Below the pieces are notes generated by a model. That model did no database searches. It was not told the origin of the DNA and saw only the letters and a program-made list of their open reading frames with translations. DNA of 38,699 nt from Clostridiales bacterium Firm_08 (GTDB lineage Bacteria; Bacillota; Clostridia; Oscillospirales; QAKW01), in contig LVAN01000017.1 in NCBI GenBank assembly GCA_001604045.1, positions 1-38,699 of the forward strand, read 5' to 3'. The stretch's first letter is position 1, and every line of letters starts with the position of its first letter. Positions 22,287 through 31,194 of this stretch are shown in pieces. Made by a program: the position numbers and the translations under genes.

Positions 22287-23227
22287 TTGTTTTCATCCCT
22301 CTCTTTTTCAAATGTTTCCCTGACGATATAAAGGGGCCGGCCCTTGCCCTGTTCGTAGGTCTTGGCGAGATATTCCCCCAGCACGCCGATCGCCGTCAGG
22401 ATACAGCCGCCCATAAAGGCGACAAAGGCGAGCAGGACGGCGGCCTTGTGCCACGGAACGCCGCACAGCCGGCGGATCAGCGCGACGATGAAATAGATCG
22501 CGCCGCCCGCGGCGCTTGCCCCGCCCAGCCATACCGGCAGGCGAAGCGGCGCGGTGGTGTAGCCGACGATGCCCTCGATCGCGTACTTGCAGAGTTTGAA
22601 AAAGGACCATTTGGACTTGCCCGCCGTGCGCTCCATCACCTCGTAGGGGATGTATTCCGTCTCAAAGCCCACCCAGGAAAAGATGCCCTTGGAAAAGCGG
22701 TGGTATTCGCAAAGTCCCAGGATCGCTTCCCGTACCGGCGCGCGGAAGGTGCGGAAATCGCTGGCGGCGTTGGTGAAGGGGATGGTCGTCATCCCGTTGA
22801 TGACGCGGTAGAACATATTTTTGAACCAGATCAGCAGTTTGCTCTCCTTGCGGCGGTCCTGGAAGGCGGCGACGCAGTCGATCTCCGGCTTTTCGTCAAG
22901 AATGCGCACCATTTGCAGAGCGACCTCGGGGCGCTGCTGAAGATCGGCGTCGATCAGCGTGGTGTATTCGCCCGCCGCCGCCTTCATCCCGGCGTAGATC
23001 GCGCTTTCCTTGCCGAAGTTGCGCGAGAACGAGATGACGCGCAGGTTGGCGTTCGCCGTGCCGCTGAGCGCTTTGAGTTCCGAAAGCGTACCGTCCCGGC
23101 TGCCGTCGTTGACGAAAATGTATTCATATTCGAACCCTTCGCGCGCGAAAACGCTTTCCGCCGCCTCGAAAAAGCGGGTGACGTTGCCCTCCTCGTTGCA
23201 GCAGGGCACGATCAGTGAGAGTTTCAT
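22283..23227 (-). CDS. Family 2 glycosyltransferase, polyprenyl-phosphate type (CsbB/DPM1-like)
   Basis: A 314-residue membrane-anchored GT2 enzyme. The catalytic domain (residues about 1-220) has IVPCCNEEGNV, YIFVNDGSRDGT, SFSRNFGKESAIYAGM and the metal-binding DADLQQRPE; KSKWSFFKLCKYAIEGIVGYTTAPLRLP is the juxtamembrane signature. Two C-terminal membrane segments follow. Such enzymes load a sugar onto undecaprenyl phosphate at the inner face of the membrane. Four-base overlaps on both sides tie it to yfhO and gtrA. The sugar is not predictable. Confidence 0.94.
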   Translation of the reverse strand: MKLSLIVPCCNEEGNVTRFFEAAESVFAREGFEYEYIFVNDGSRDGTLSELKALSGTANANLRVISFSRNFGKESAIYAGMKAAAGEYTTLIDADLQQRPEVALQMVRILDEKPEIDCVAAFQDRRKESKLLIWFKNMFYRVINGMTTIPFTNAASDFRTFRAPVREAILGLCEYHRFSKGIFSWVGFETEYIPYEVMERTAGKSKWSFFKLCKYAIEGIVGYTTAPLRLPVWLGGASAAGGAIYFIVALIRRLCGVPWHKAAVLLAFVAFMGGCILTAIGVLGEYLAKTYEQGKGRPLYIVRETFEKERDENK

Positions 23228-26067
23228 TCGGCTTTCGGCTCCTTTCTTTTCCGTTTCTTATGCAGGGCATACAGCGCCATCCCGACGACCGCCGCGATGC
23301 CGGCCAGCGACATCAGGACGCCGGCGTTCAGATAAGGCGTATGGTAGGTGAGTTCTATTTCGTGCCGCCCCGGTGTGAGGAGCAGACCCAAAAAGGCGAT
23401 ATCCGTTTTGACGATCTCCGTCTCTTTGCCGTCCACCCGCGCCGTCCAGCCTTTGGAATAGGGCAGGGACAGGCAGAGCAGTTTGTCCGACGAGACGGTG
23501 ATGCTGCCCGTCAGGCGGTCGTTTTCCAGCACGGCGTTTTCGAGATGTTCCTCGCCCAGCGCGGAAAGCGCGGCGGCGACGCCGTCCATCGGGATCTGCT
23601 CGACGGACATCTCGTCGAAAGAGTAGATACCCGGTTTTTGCAGGGTGACGGTGACGGTGACCGGCGCTTTCTCATGATATCCGAGATTGACGGAAAGATC
23701 CGCCGGACCGCCGTAATAGTTGTATTCCTCCGAGTACAGGTCGAAAGACCGCCGGGTGTCCATCGTTTTCAGGTCAACGCGGGTCCGGGAGGTCTGCACG
23801 AAGCGGGCGGCGCGCTGTTCCAGCGCCCGGCGCTCCTGCGCCGTCATTTTCTCCCACTTGCCGCTTTCGACGGCGCGTTCCACGGGATCCTGCTGGGAAA
23901 AGAGCATCCCGGTAAAATTGAGATAGGTCTCCTGTCCCGGCCGGGTGTTTTGCAGCGTCAGCGTGATCGTCTGATTTTTTTTGGTGCTGATGAACCGGTT
24001 GCCGTCCCGCCGCAGGTTTTTGGAGCATTTTACGGTAAAGGGCAGGGTCATATCCTCCCGGCAGAGCGTGCCGCCCGGCAGGGCGGACGCGTCGTCCAGC
24101 ACCGCGCCGGTCAGCAGGGTGCGCTGTTTTTGCGCGGGGGTGAGGGTCTCGAATTCCGTCCGGGAAACGGCGGCGGAATAGGTGTATCCGAAAGGCAGCG
24201 CCAGTTTGTTTTCATAATAGCCGTAGGTGATGATCTCCGGCGCCTGGGCTTTGGTGTAATAGTTATAAAGCGCGTAGTTCGGCAGATCTTTCGTAAACAG
24301 CGCGGTTTCGTCGTATCCGTAGGGAAGGAACCCCTCTTTGAGGTAGGGTCTGCCGGTGTAATAGCGCACGTTCGCGAGCGCGCAGAGGATGGTGCGGCCC
24401 TCCGCCGAGCGGTATATCTGCGGCATCGTCTCGCTGTGGCGCATCGACGCGAGCAGATCCGGCCAGGACGGCTCGGTCAGCGAAAAGTAGCATCCCGTGC
24501 CGCGCAGCCGCGTGAGCAGGGTGGAGTTGCGGGGCGCGGCGATATCGGTCGTATAGTTCTCATACCGCCAGAACGTACCGTCCTCCAGCAGGGTGAGCGG
24601 AGCGCCCTGTTCGGTTTCCATATTGGCGGCGGCTTTGCCGGCGTCGATGAACTGGTCGAGATAGCCCTGGCTGTAACGGACCGCCCCGAGCCCGATGATC
24701 CCCGCCGCCGTCGTGATCAGCACGGCGCGGCGCAGGTAAAGGGAAAAACACGCTTTCCGCCGCGCGAAAAAGAACACGGCGGCAAGCAGCATCGGCGTCA
24801 GAAGGGTCAGCAGCGGGCCGACGAGCATCGTCGGATCCGATCTATACAGCCGTACGGCGGCAAGTCCGCCGTACGCGGCGCAGATGACGCACAGGATCAG
24901 CCACTTTCTTTTGGAAAAGCGCGTCAGTTCCGGCAGGACGACGGTCAGCGTCGCGCAGAGCAGCAGACTGTACCCCCAGCACCAGCGGTTGGCGGTATAG
25001 GAAGTGCCGTTGAACACCCATCCGAATATGGGGATGAGCAGCATCAGCGTCAGAAGGATATGCCAGGTCTTGATCATCTTGCGGCGGGGCGTCATCCACA
25101 GGATGACGACGCCGATAAAGACAGCCGGCGTGTGGGCGATGACCGTCCAGCTGCCGGAGGAAACGCCCGACACGTAATCATAGAGAAATCTTTCATAGTA
25201 GCGCAGATTGTAGAGAAGCGGGACGGCTTTTGTGAATTCCGCCCGCGCGGAGCCGAGCTGCGCGAGGACGACGGGGCAGAAAACACATCCGGCGCACAGG
25301 ACGCCGACGGCGCCGTATGCCGCGAAGCGCCACAGATACCGCCATACGTCTTTGACGTAGGGCTTTTTCGCGTAACTGAACACCCGCACCGCCGCGTACA
25401 GCGCGGTGAGCAGGACCAGCATATAGAAAAAGTAAAAATTGCTGATCGCGGACAGGCAGACCGCGGCGATGAACAGCCAGGGCTTTTTGCCCTCAAAAAT
25501 ATACTCACAGCCGACAAGCAGCAGCGGCAGATAGATCATCGGGTTGGCGAAATACGGATGGCGCACCGCCGCGTACAGCGCGTAGCCGCTGAACGCGTAG
25601 GCAAGCGCGCCGACGGCGGTGTAAAACCGGTTGCCGGGGCGGACGTGATCCATAAAAAACGAAAAGGAAAGTCCCGCCAGCCACAGCCGCGCGACGACCA
25701 GCGCGGCGTAAAGATATTCGGTATACGCCCGCGGCACGACGGCGGAAAACAGGGTCAGGGGGTCGCCGATCACGTAGTAGTGCAGCGTCGTCAGCACGTC
25801 GCCGCCCAGCCCGATCGTCGCGTCGAACGCCGGAAAGACGATCTTTCCCGTCGAAAGGAAGGTGCGAAAGACGGTCCTGAGATAGGTGCCGTAATAGGAC
25901 AGCGCGGTATAGTGCTGGGAAAGGCCGTCCAGGCTCCCGCTCTTGCCCGCCCAAAGCATACTTTTGCCTTTGAGGACGAACCAAATAAAACACGCCGCGG
26001 CAAGCAGCGCGAATGCCAGCGTGTAGTAAAGCAGGTATTTTCCTTTTTCTTTGCGGGAGGGTTTCAT
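23224..26067 (-). CDS. YfhO-family membrane glycosyltransferase (GT-C type)
   Basis: A 947-residue multi-pass membrane protein with about 13 segments, one of them at the extreme C terminus (residues about 915-935). The N-terminal signature GSLDGLSQHYTALSYYGTYLR is the acidic GT-C-like loop of YfhO proteins. A large extracytoplasmic region (residues about 490-900) precedes the last membrane segment. By comparison with Firmicute CsbB-YfhO-GtcA systems, YfhO transfers the flipped sugar to lipoteichoic acid or another wall polymer. Start at 26067 supported by AAGGTGAT. First gene of the three-gene operon, with a near-perfect promoter. Confidence 0.92.
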   Translation of the reverse strand: MKPSRKEKGKYLLYYTLAFALLAAACFIWFVLKGKSMLWAGKSGSLDGLSQHYTALSYYGTYLRTVFRTFLSTGKIVFPAFDATIGLGGDVLTTLHYYVIGDPLTLFSAVVPRAYTEYLYAALVVARLWLAGLSFSFFMDHVRPGNRFYTAVGALAYAFSGYALYAAVRHPYFANPMIYLPLLLVGCEYIFEGKKPWLFIAAVCLSAISNFYFFYMLVLLTALYAAVRVFSYAKKPYVKDVWRYLWRFAAYGAVGVLCAGCVFCPVVLAQLGSARAEFTKAVPLLYNLRYYERFLYDYVSGVSSGSWTVIAHTPAVFIGVVILWMTPRRKMIKTWHILLTLMLLIPIFGWVFNGTSYTANRWCWGYSLLLCATLTVVLPELTRFSKRKWLILCVICAAYGGLAAVRLYRSDPTMLVGPLLTLLTPMLLAAVFFFARRKACFSLYLRRAVLITTAAGIIGLGAVRYSQGYLDQFIDAGKAAANMETEQGAPLTLLEDGTFWRYENYTTDIAAPRNSTLLTRLRGTGCYFSLTEPSWPDLLASMRHSETMPQIYRSAEGRTILCALANVRYYTGRPYLKEGFLPYGYDETALFTKDLPNYALYNYYTKAQAPEIITYGYYENKLALPFGYTYSAAVSRTEFETLTPAQKQRTLLTGAVLDDASALPGGTLCREDMTLPFTVKCSKNLRRDGNRFISTKKNQTITLTLQNTRPGQETYLNFTGMLFSQQDPVERAVESGKWEKMTAQERRALEQRAARFVQTSRTRVDLKTMDTRRSFDLYSEEYNYYGGPADLSVNLGYHEKAPVTVTVTLQKPGIYSFDEMSVEQIPMDGVAAALSALGEEHLENAVLENDRLTGSITVSSDKLLCLSLPYSKGWTARVDGKETEIVKTDIAFLGLLLTPGRHEIELTYHTPYLNAGVLMSLAGIAAVVGMALYALHKKRKRKEPKAE

Positions 26068-26098
26068 AGATCACCTTCATACTTTATTTACGGAATTT

Positions 26099-26127
26099 AT
26101 TATAGTATACAACCTTTTTATTGTCAA
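26099..26127 (-). promoter_or_regulatory. Promoter of the yfhO-GT2-gtrA operon
   Basis: Minus strand: TTGACA (26122-26127), 17-base spacer, TATAAT (26099-26104). A full consensus match, so strong basal expression is expected. Confidence 0.9.
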
Positions 26128-26141
26128 TACTGAAAAAAGGG

Positions 26142-26170
26142 TTGACAAACCCGGCGCGCCGTGTTATGTT
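26142..26170 (+). promoter_or_regulatory. Promoter of the rimP-nusA-infB operon
   Basis: TTGACA (26142-26147), 17-base GC-rich spacer, TATGTT (26165-26170). Divergent from the yfhO promoter, with the -35 elements 14 bases apart. Confidence 0.85.
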
Positions 26171-26193
26171 ATATAGTAGTAAACCGATCGTTT

Positions 26194-26220
26194 AAGTGGA
26201 CTGTCCGACAGTCCACTTTT
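26194..26220 (+). terminator. Terminator-like leader hairpin upstream of rimP
   Basis: AAGTGGACTGT pairs with ACAGTCCACTT around CCG, 11-bp perfect stem ending in TTTT. It lies about 20 bases after the expected transcription start and 21 bases before the rimP start codon. Position and shape suggest an attenuator in the leader; the T-run is short, so read-through is likely. Confidence 0.6.
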
Positions 26221-26240
26221 CCATTGAAAGGACGGATGTT

Positions 26241-26702
26241 ATGAGGAAAGACGTCGTTGAGACGGTGACGCGCATCGCGCTGCCGATCTGCGAAAGCGTC
26301 GGCGTATCCCTTTACGACGTGGAATTCGTAAAGGAAGGCGGCGCATACTATTTACGGGTGTTTATCGACGCCGAGCAGGGCGTCGACGTCGAACAGTGCG
26401 AAAAGGTCAGCCGCCTGCTGGATCCCGCGCTGGACGAGGCGGACCCCATCGAGCAGAGTTACTATCTGGAGGTAAGTTCCGTCGGGCTGGACCGTCCGCT
26501 GAAGACTGAAAAGGACTTTCATCATTTTATGGGACAGCCGGTCGAGGTCAGGACTTACGAGCCAATCGACGGCGCCAAACAGTTCACCGGAACGCTCACG
26601 TCGTATGAAAACGGTGTTTTCACCCTTTCGGCCGACGGCGGCGATCGTTCTTTCAACGTCAAAGAGACGGCGCTGGTACGCCCCGCCGTCATATTCGAAT
26701 AA
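26241..26702 (+). CDS. rimP: Ribosome maturation factor RimP
   Basis: A 153-residue cytosolic protein needed for 30S subunit maturation. Recognised by VGVSLYDVEFVKEGGAYYLRVFID, the Cys-Glu motif in VDVEQCEKVSRLLDPALDE, and YYLEVSSVGLDRPLKTEKDFHHFMG, the RimP signature. The C-terminal domain is an SH3-like fold (FTGTLTSYENGVFTLS). Start at 26241 with AAAGGAC upstream; a longer in-frame reading begins inside the leader hairpin and is not credible. Opens the translation operon; nusA follows after 20 bases. Confidence 0.95.
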   Translation: MRKDVVETVTRIALPICESVGVSLYDVEFVKEGGAYYLRVFIDAEQGVDVEQCEKVSRLLDPALDEADPIEQSYYLEVSSVGLDRPLKTEKDFHHFMGQPVEVRTYEPIDGAKQFTGTLTSYENGVFTLSADGGDRSFNVKETALVRPAVIFE

Positions 26703-26722
26703 ACAGGAGGAGATCACAAAAA

Positions 26723-27772
26723 ATGAACGCGGAATTTTTCAAAGCCATCGAGGCGATCGAAGCGGAGCGCGGCATCCCGCAGGAGTATATGCTGGAAAAG
26801 GTGGAGGCGGCGCTGATGTCCGCCGCCAAAAAGGCGTACGGTTCTTCGGATAACGCCGTGGTGAAGATCGACCCGGTCAAGAAGGACATCAAACTTTGCC
26901 TGCAGAAGACCGTGGTGGAGGACGGGGCGACCATCGAAAACCCCAATACCGAGATCTTTCTGAGCGAGGCGCACGCGACGGTGTCCAAGCGCGCCAAGGT
27001 GGGAAGCGTCATCGACTGCGAGGTCAAGACCAAGGAGTTCGGCCGCATCGCGGCGCAGACCGCCAAGCAGGTCATCATCCAGGGCATCCGGGACGCGGAG
27101 AGAGGACTTCTTTATCAGGAACTCAATTCCAAGGAATTTGAACTTTTGTCCACCGTCGTGACGAGGATCGAGCCCAACGGCAACGCCCTGCTCACCATCG
27201 GCAAGAGCGAGGCGATGCTCATCAAAAACGAGCAGATCCCCGGCGAGACGCTGAAAGAGGGCGATCACGTCAAGATCTACGTTTCCGAGGTCCGCGAGAC
27301 GAAAAAGGGACCGCAGGTGCTGATCTCCCGCACGCACAGCGGGCTGGTCAAACGGCTGTTCGAGCTGGAGGTGCCGGAGATCTTTGACGGCATCGTCGAG
27401 ATCAAGTCCATCGCGCGCGAGGCGGGCAGCCGCACCAAGATCGCGGTGCTGTCCAACGACGAGAGCGTCGATCCCGTCGGCGCCTGCATCGGGGCGAAGG
27501 GACTGCGCATCGCCAACGTCGTAAAAGAACTCAACGGCGAAAAGGTGGACATCATCCGGTACAGCGAGGATCCCGAGACGTTCATCGCGCAGGCGCTGGC
27601 GCCGGCGGATATCATCTCCGTCGCCGCCGAGCCGGACTCCCGCACCTGCGTCGTGGTGGTCAGCGACGACCAGTTGTCGCTCGCCATCGGCAAGGAGGGA
27701 CAGAACGCCAGGCTTGCCGCCCGACTGACCGGCTACAAGATCGACATCAAACCGCTTTCCAGGATGGCGTAG
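26723..27772 (+). CDS. nusA: Transcription termination/antitermination factor NusA
   Basis: A 349-residue RNA polymerase-associated factor. Domains in order: N-terminal RNAP-binding domain (about 1-125), S1 domain (about 135-200, GNALLTIGKSEAMLIKNEQIPGE then GDHVKIYVSEV), KH1 (SRTHSGLVKRLFELEVPEI to GACIGAKGLRI) and KH2 (DDQLSLAIGKEGQNARLAARLTGYKIDI). It lacks the C-terminal acidic repeats of enterobacterial NusA, as usual in Firmicutes. Strong AGGAGG site upstream. NusA can act at leader hairpins such as the one upstream of rimP; feedback control is possible. Confidence 0.97.
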   Translation: MNAEFFKAIEAIEAERGIPQEYMLEKVEAALMSAAKKAYGSSDNAVVKIDPVKKDIKLCLQKTVVEDGATIENPNTEIFLSEAHATVSKRAKVGSVIDCEVKTKEFGRIAAQTAKQVIIQGIRDAERGLLYQELNSKEFELLSTVVTRIEPNGNALLTIGKSEAMLIKNEQIPGETLKEGDHVKIYVSEVRETKKGPQVLISRTHSGLVKRLFELEVPEIFDGIVEIKSIAREAGSRTKIAVLSNDESVDPVGACIGAKGLRIANVVKELNGEKVDIIRYSEDPETFIAQALAPADIISVAAEPDSRTCVVVVSDDQLSLAIGKEGQNARLAARLTGYKIDIKPLSRMA

Positions 27773-27782
27773 GTGATCGGCG

Positions 27783-28052
27783 TTGAATAAAAAAATACCG
27801 GTCCGCCTATGCCTTGGATGCAACAGCCCGAAAGAAAAACGGGAAATGGTGCGGATCGTGAAAAATAAAGAGGGAGAGATCCGGGTGGATCTCAGCGGCA
27901 AACTGCCGGGACGCGGGGCGTATATCTGCAAAAACACGCAGTGCCTTGAAAAGCTGCAAAAGAACAAACGGCTCGGCAAGGCGCTCGGCACCGACATCCC
28001 GGAGGGACTCTATGACAAACTGCGGGAGGAACTTGCCGGTGCGACGGAATGA
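27783..28052 (+). CDS. ylxR: YlxR-family RNA-binding protein (RnpM-like)
   Basis: An 89-residue basic protein with the DUF448 signature: PVRLCLGCNSPKEKREMVRIVKNKEGEIRVDLSGKLPGRGAYIC, including the C-x-x-C and GRGAY(I)C motifs. Members bind RNA; the B. subtilis protein has been linked to RNase P. The start is a TTG at 27783, supported by AGGTGAT (27771-27777) overlapping the nusA stop. Its 3' end overlaps the next gene by 14 bases. Confidence 0.93.
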   Translation: MNKKIPVRLCLGCNSPKEKREMVRIVKNKEGEIRVDLSGKLPGRGAYICKNTQCLEKLQKNKRLGKALGTDIPEGLYDKLREELAGATE

Positions 28053-28338
28053 TTTTTTATCCGCCCTGGGACTTGCCCGCCGCGCGGGCAGACTGGTCAT
28101 CGGCTATGACAGTGTGGCGGAAGCGCAAAAGCTGTACGCGGTATATTTCGCGTCGGACTTTTCACCGCGCGCCGCGCGCCGTCTGGCCGAGAGAGCCGCG
28201 ACAAGCGGCGCGGCCGTAAAAACGCTGCCGTGGGATATGGCGGCGGTCGGCGCGGCGATCGGCAAAAGCCCGGTGGGCGTCGTGGGCGTGACGGACAAAG
28301 GGTTCGCCGCGATGCTCGACGGCAAACTTCAGGACTGA
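28039..28338 (+). CDS. ylxQ: L7Ae-family ribosomal/RNA-binding protein (YlxQ-like)
   Basis: A 99-residue L7Ae/L30e-like protein: FLSALGLARRAGRLVIGYDSVAEAQK, then VYFASDFSPRAARRLAERA and the C-terminal GAAIGKSPVGVVGVTDKGFA. Such proteins bind kink-turn RNAs. Only a GTG at 28039 fits: it aligns with the family start and has GGGAGG (28024-28029) nine bases upstream, inside ylxR. The 14-base overlap suggests translational coupling. It sits between ylxR and infB as in other Firmicutes. Confidence 0.9.
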   Translation: MRRNDFLSALGLARRAGRLVIGYDSVAEAQKLYAVYFASDFSPRAARRLAERAATSGAAVKTLPWDMAAVGAAIGKSPVGVVGVTDKGFAAMLDGKLQD

Positions 28339-28353
28339 TGGGGAGAGATACTT

Positions 28354-30840
28354 ATGAGTTTAGAGATGAAATACAGAGTACATGAATTCGCCAAGGACGT
28401 GGGGGGCAAAAGCACCGACGTTCTGGAACTTCTCGTCGCGAGAGACGGCAAGGAGCGCAACCACATGGCGCTGTTGACGGTGCCGGAGCTGGACTATCTG
28501 TTCAACTACTATTCCGTCAAGCACATGGTGGACAGTTTCGATGCGTTCCTGGACGCCGGCAAGGCGGCGGCGGAGGAAAAGAAAGCCGCCAGGGAGAAGG
28601 AAAAGGCGGAGAGACTCGCCGCGGAAAAAGCCGCGGAGGCGGAGCGCGCCGCGCAGGCGGCGAAGGCCGCCAAAGAAGCCGAAAAGGCGGAAAAGGCGAA
28701 AAAGGAACAGGACCGTCAGGCGGCGGCCGCCGAAAAGAAAGCCGCGGAAAAAGCGGCGAAAAAGGCGGCGGGGCCCCGTCCTGCCGTCAAAGCGGCGAAG
28801 CCCACCCTTTCCAAAGAGGAAAAGGCGGCGCGCCAGCAGGCGCGGGTCATCGACCCCAGCCAGTATGAGAAAAAGGTGCGGGTCGTGGACACGAGGGTCA
28901 GCGACGTCGACCTCGGCAAGTACGACGAGAAACTCAACGAACTTGCCGCGCGGCATGAGAGCCGCAAGTTTTCCAACGCCTCCTCCAAACAAAAGATCAC
29001 CAAAAAGAACGATAAAAAGCAGTACGGGATGAAGCGCCGCAAGGAGAGCGAGCAGGAAAAACTCAAACGCATCGAACTGCAGCGCAAAAAGATACAGCTC
29101 AAGGTCCCGGTGCCGGACGAGATCAGCGTCGGCGAACTCGCTTTGCGGATGAAAGTGGGCGTCACCGAGGTCGTCAAAAAACTGATGACGATGGGCGTGA
29201 TGGCGGCGGCGAGCGATACCATCGACTTTGACACCGCCTATCTCGTCGGTGAGGAATTCCACTGCCGCGTGGAAAAAGAGGTCGTGCTGACCATCGAGGA
29301 CAGACTGATCGACGATACGGTGGACAGCGACGCGGATCTGCTGCCGCGTTCTCCCGTCGTCGTGGTGATGGGTCACGTCGACCACGGCAAGACGTCGCTG
29401 CTGGACGCCATCCGCAACACCAACGTCACCGAAGGCGAGGCGGGCGGCATCACCCAGCACATCGGCGCCTATCAGGTCACGATCAACGGACAGACCATTA
29501 CGTTCCTCGATACGCCGGGACACGCGGCGTTCACCCAGATGCGCCAGCGCGGCGCGATGGCGACGGATATCGCCATCCTTGTCGTGGCGGCGGACGACGG
29601 CGTGATGCCGCAGACCGTCGAGGCGATCAACCACGCCAAAGCGGCGAACATCCCCATCGTCGTCGCGGTCAACAAGATCGACAAACCAGGCGCGGATCCC
29701 GAGCGGGTCAAGCAGGAACTCACCGAATACGGCCTGGTCTGTGAGGACTGGGGCGGCGAGACCATCATGGTACCGGTCTCCGCCGTCAAACATGAAAATA
29801 TCGACACACTGCTCGAAATGGTGCTTCTGACGGCGGAAATGGGAGAACTCAGAGCCAACCCGAACCGTACCGCCAAGGGTATCGTTATCGAAGCGAAACT
29901 TGATAAGGGCAAAGGCCCCGTCGCCACCGTGCTGGTACAGAACGGTACGCTGAAAAACGGCGACATCCTCATCGCGGGCAGCGCGGTGGGCAAGGTGCGC
30001 GCGATGACCGACTACCGCGGCGCCAGACTGGCCGAGGCGGGACCGAGCGTCCCGGCGGAGATCATCGGTATGAACGACGTACCGCAGGCGGGAGACACCT
30101 TCTTTGTGGTAGAGGACGAACGGCTGGCGAGAGAACTCGCCGAACAGCGCCGCGCCGAGGAAAAACTCAAATCCCAGGCGTCCCCGACGGTATCTCTTGA
30201 CGATCTGTTCTCCCGTATCCAGGAGGGCGAGATGAAAGAACTCGCCATCATCGTCAAAGCGGACGTGCAGGGCACGGCGGAGGCGGTCAAGGCGTCTCTT
30301 GAGAAGCTCACCAACGAGGAAGTGCGCGTGCGCGTCATCCATAACGGCGTGGGCGCGATCAACGAGAGCGACGTCATGCTCGCCGGGGCGAGCGGCGCCA
30401 TCATCGTCGGCTTCAACGTCCGTCCGGACAGCAACGCGAAAAGCGCCGCGGAACGCGACGGCGTGGATATCCGCACCTACCGCGTCATCTACGAGTGTCT
30501 CGAGGAGATCGAGGCGGCGATGAAAGGTATGCTCGCGCCGAAATTCAAGGAAGTCGTGCTGGGCAGCGTCGAGGTGCGCCAGACCTTCAAGGCGAGCGGC
30601 GTCGGCACCATCGCGGGCTGCTACGTCAAGAGCGGCAAGATCACCAGAGGCTGCAAGATCCGCCTGCTGCGGGACAACATCGTGGTGTTCGAGGGAGAAC
30701 TTTCCTCTCTCAAACGCTTTAAGGACGACGCGAAAGAGGTCGTCAGCGGCTACGAGTGCGGCGTGACCATCGAAAATTACAATGACATCAAGGAGGGCGA
30801 TTTCATCGAGCCCTACGAGATGCAGGAGATCGAGGCGTAA
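28354..30840 (+). CDS. infB: Translation initiation factor IF-2
   Basis: An 828-residue GTPase that places initiator fMet-tRNA on the 30S subunit and promotes subunit joining. Order: short N-terminal IF2_N-like helix domain, a long Ala/Lys/Glu-rich charged linker (about 65-165), a second IF2_N domain ([28 protein letters not shown]), then the G domain with [17 protein letters not shown] and NKID, and domains II-IV ending in [24 protein letters not shown] full-length bacterial IF-2. Ribosome site GGGGAGAG. The start [19 protein letters not shown] is typical of Firmicute IF-2. Confidence 0.97.
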   Translation: MSLEMKYRVHEFAKDVGGKSTDVLELLVARDGKERNHMALLTVPELDYLFNYYSVKHMVDSFDAFLDAGKAAAEEKKAAREKEKAERLAAEKAAEAERAAQAAKAAKEAEKAEKAKKEQDRQAAAAEKKAAEKAAKKAAGPRPAVKAAKPTLSKEEKAARQQARVIDPSQYEKKVRVVDTRVSDVDLGKYDEKLNELAARHESRKFSNASSKQKITKKNDKKQYGMKRRKESEQEKLKRIELQRKKIQLKVPVPDEISVGELALRMKVGVTEVVKKLMTMGVMAAASDTIDFDTAYLVGEEFHCRVEKEVVLTIEDRLIDDTVDSDADLLPRSPVVVVMGHVDHGKTSLLDAIRNTNVTEGEAGGITQHIGAYQVTINGQTITFLDTPGHAAFTQMRQRGAMATDIAILVVAADDGVMPQTVEAINHAKAANIPIVVAVNKIDKPGADPERVKQELTEYGLVCEDWGGETIMVPVSAVKHENIDTLLEMVLLTAEMGELRANPNRTAKGIVIEAKLDKGKGPVATVLVQNGTLKNGDILIAGSAVGKVRAMTDYRGARLAEAGPSVPAEIIGMNDVPQAGDTFFVVEDERLARELAEQRRAEEKLKSQASPTVSLDDLFSRIQEGEMKELAIIVKADVQGTAEAVKASLEKLTNEEVRVRVIHNGVGAINESDVMLAGASGAIIVGFNVRPDSNAKSAAERDGVDIRTYRVIYECLEEIEAAMKGMLAPKFKEVVLGSVEVRQTFKASGVGTIAGCYVKSGKITRGCKIRLLRDNIVVFEGELSSLKRFKDDAKEVVSGYECGVTIENYNDIKEGDFIEPYEMQEIEA

Positions 30841-30843
30841 ACT

Positions 30844-31194
30844 ATGGCGGGATACAGAATAGCCAGGATCAATGAGGAGATCAAAAAGGAACTCGCGGCG
30901 CTTTTGCCGACCGTAAAGGATCCGAGAGTCCCCTCTTTCATATCCGTCACCGCGGTGGAGACGACGGGGGATCTCAAACAGGCGAAAGTATACGTCAGCG
31001 CCTTTGAGGGGGACGAAAAGGAGATCCTCAAAGGGCTGAAAAGCAGCGCGGGATACCTGCGCGGGGCGCTTGCCTCGTCGCTGCGCCTGCGCAGTACGCC
31101 GGAGTTGCTGTTCGCGATGGACTCGTCCATCAAAGAGGGGATGAAGATCAACCGCATCCTCTCGGATATCGAGCGGAAGGAAGAGACGAGATGA
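30844..31194 (+). CDS. rbfA: Ribosome-binding factor A
   Basis: A 116-residue KH-like protein for late 30S maturation and cold adaptation. Signatures: RIARINEEIKKELAALLPTVKDPRVPSFISVTAVETTGDLKQAKVYVS and LKSSAGYLRGALASSLRLRSTPELLFAMDSSIKEGMKINRIL. The start lies three bases after the infB stop, with the ribosome site inside infB. Its stop overlaps the next gene by four bases (ATGA). Confidence 0.96.
   Translation: MAGYRIARINEEIKKELAALLPTVKDPRVPSFISVTAVETTGDLKQAKVYVSAFEGDEKEILKGLKSSAGYLRGALASSLRLRSTPELLFAMDSSIKEGMKINRILSDIERKEETR

Noticed and set aside
23215-26133. A 972-codon open frame antisense to yfhO, and a 687-codon frame antisense to the GH20 gene (13047-15110)
   Set aside because: High-GC third positions on the coding strand leave few stops on the other strand. 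The products are Arg-, Gly- and Val-rich with no domain pattern, whereas the minus-strand frames have clear families.
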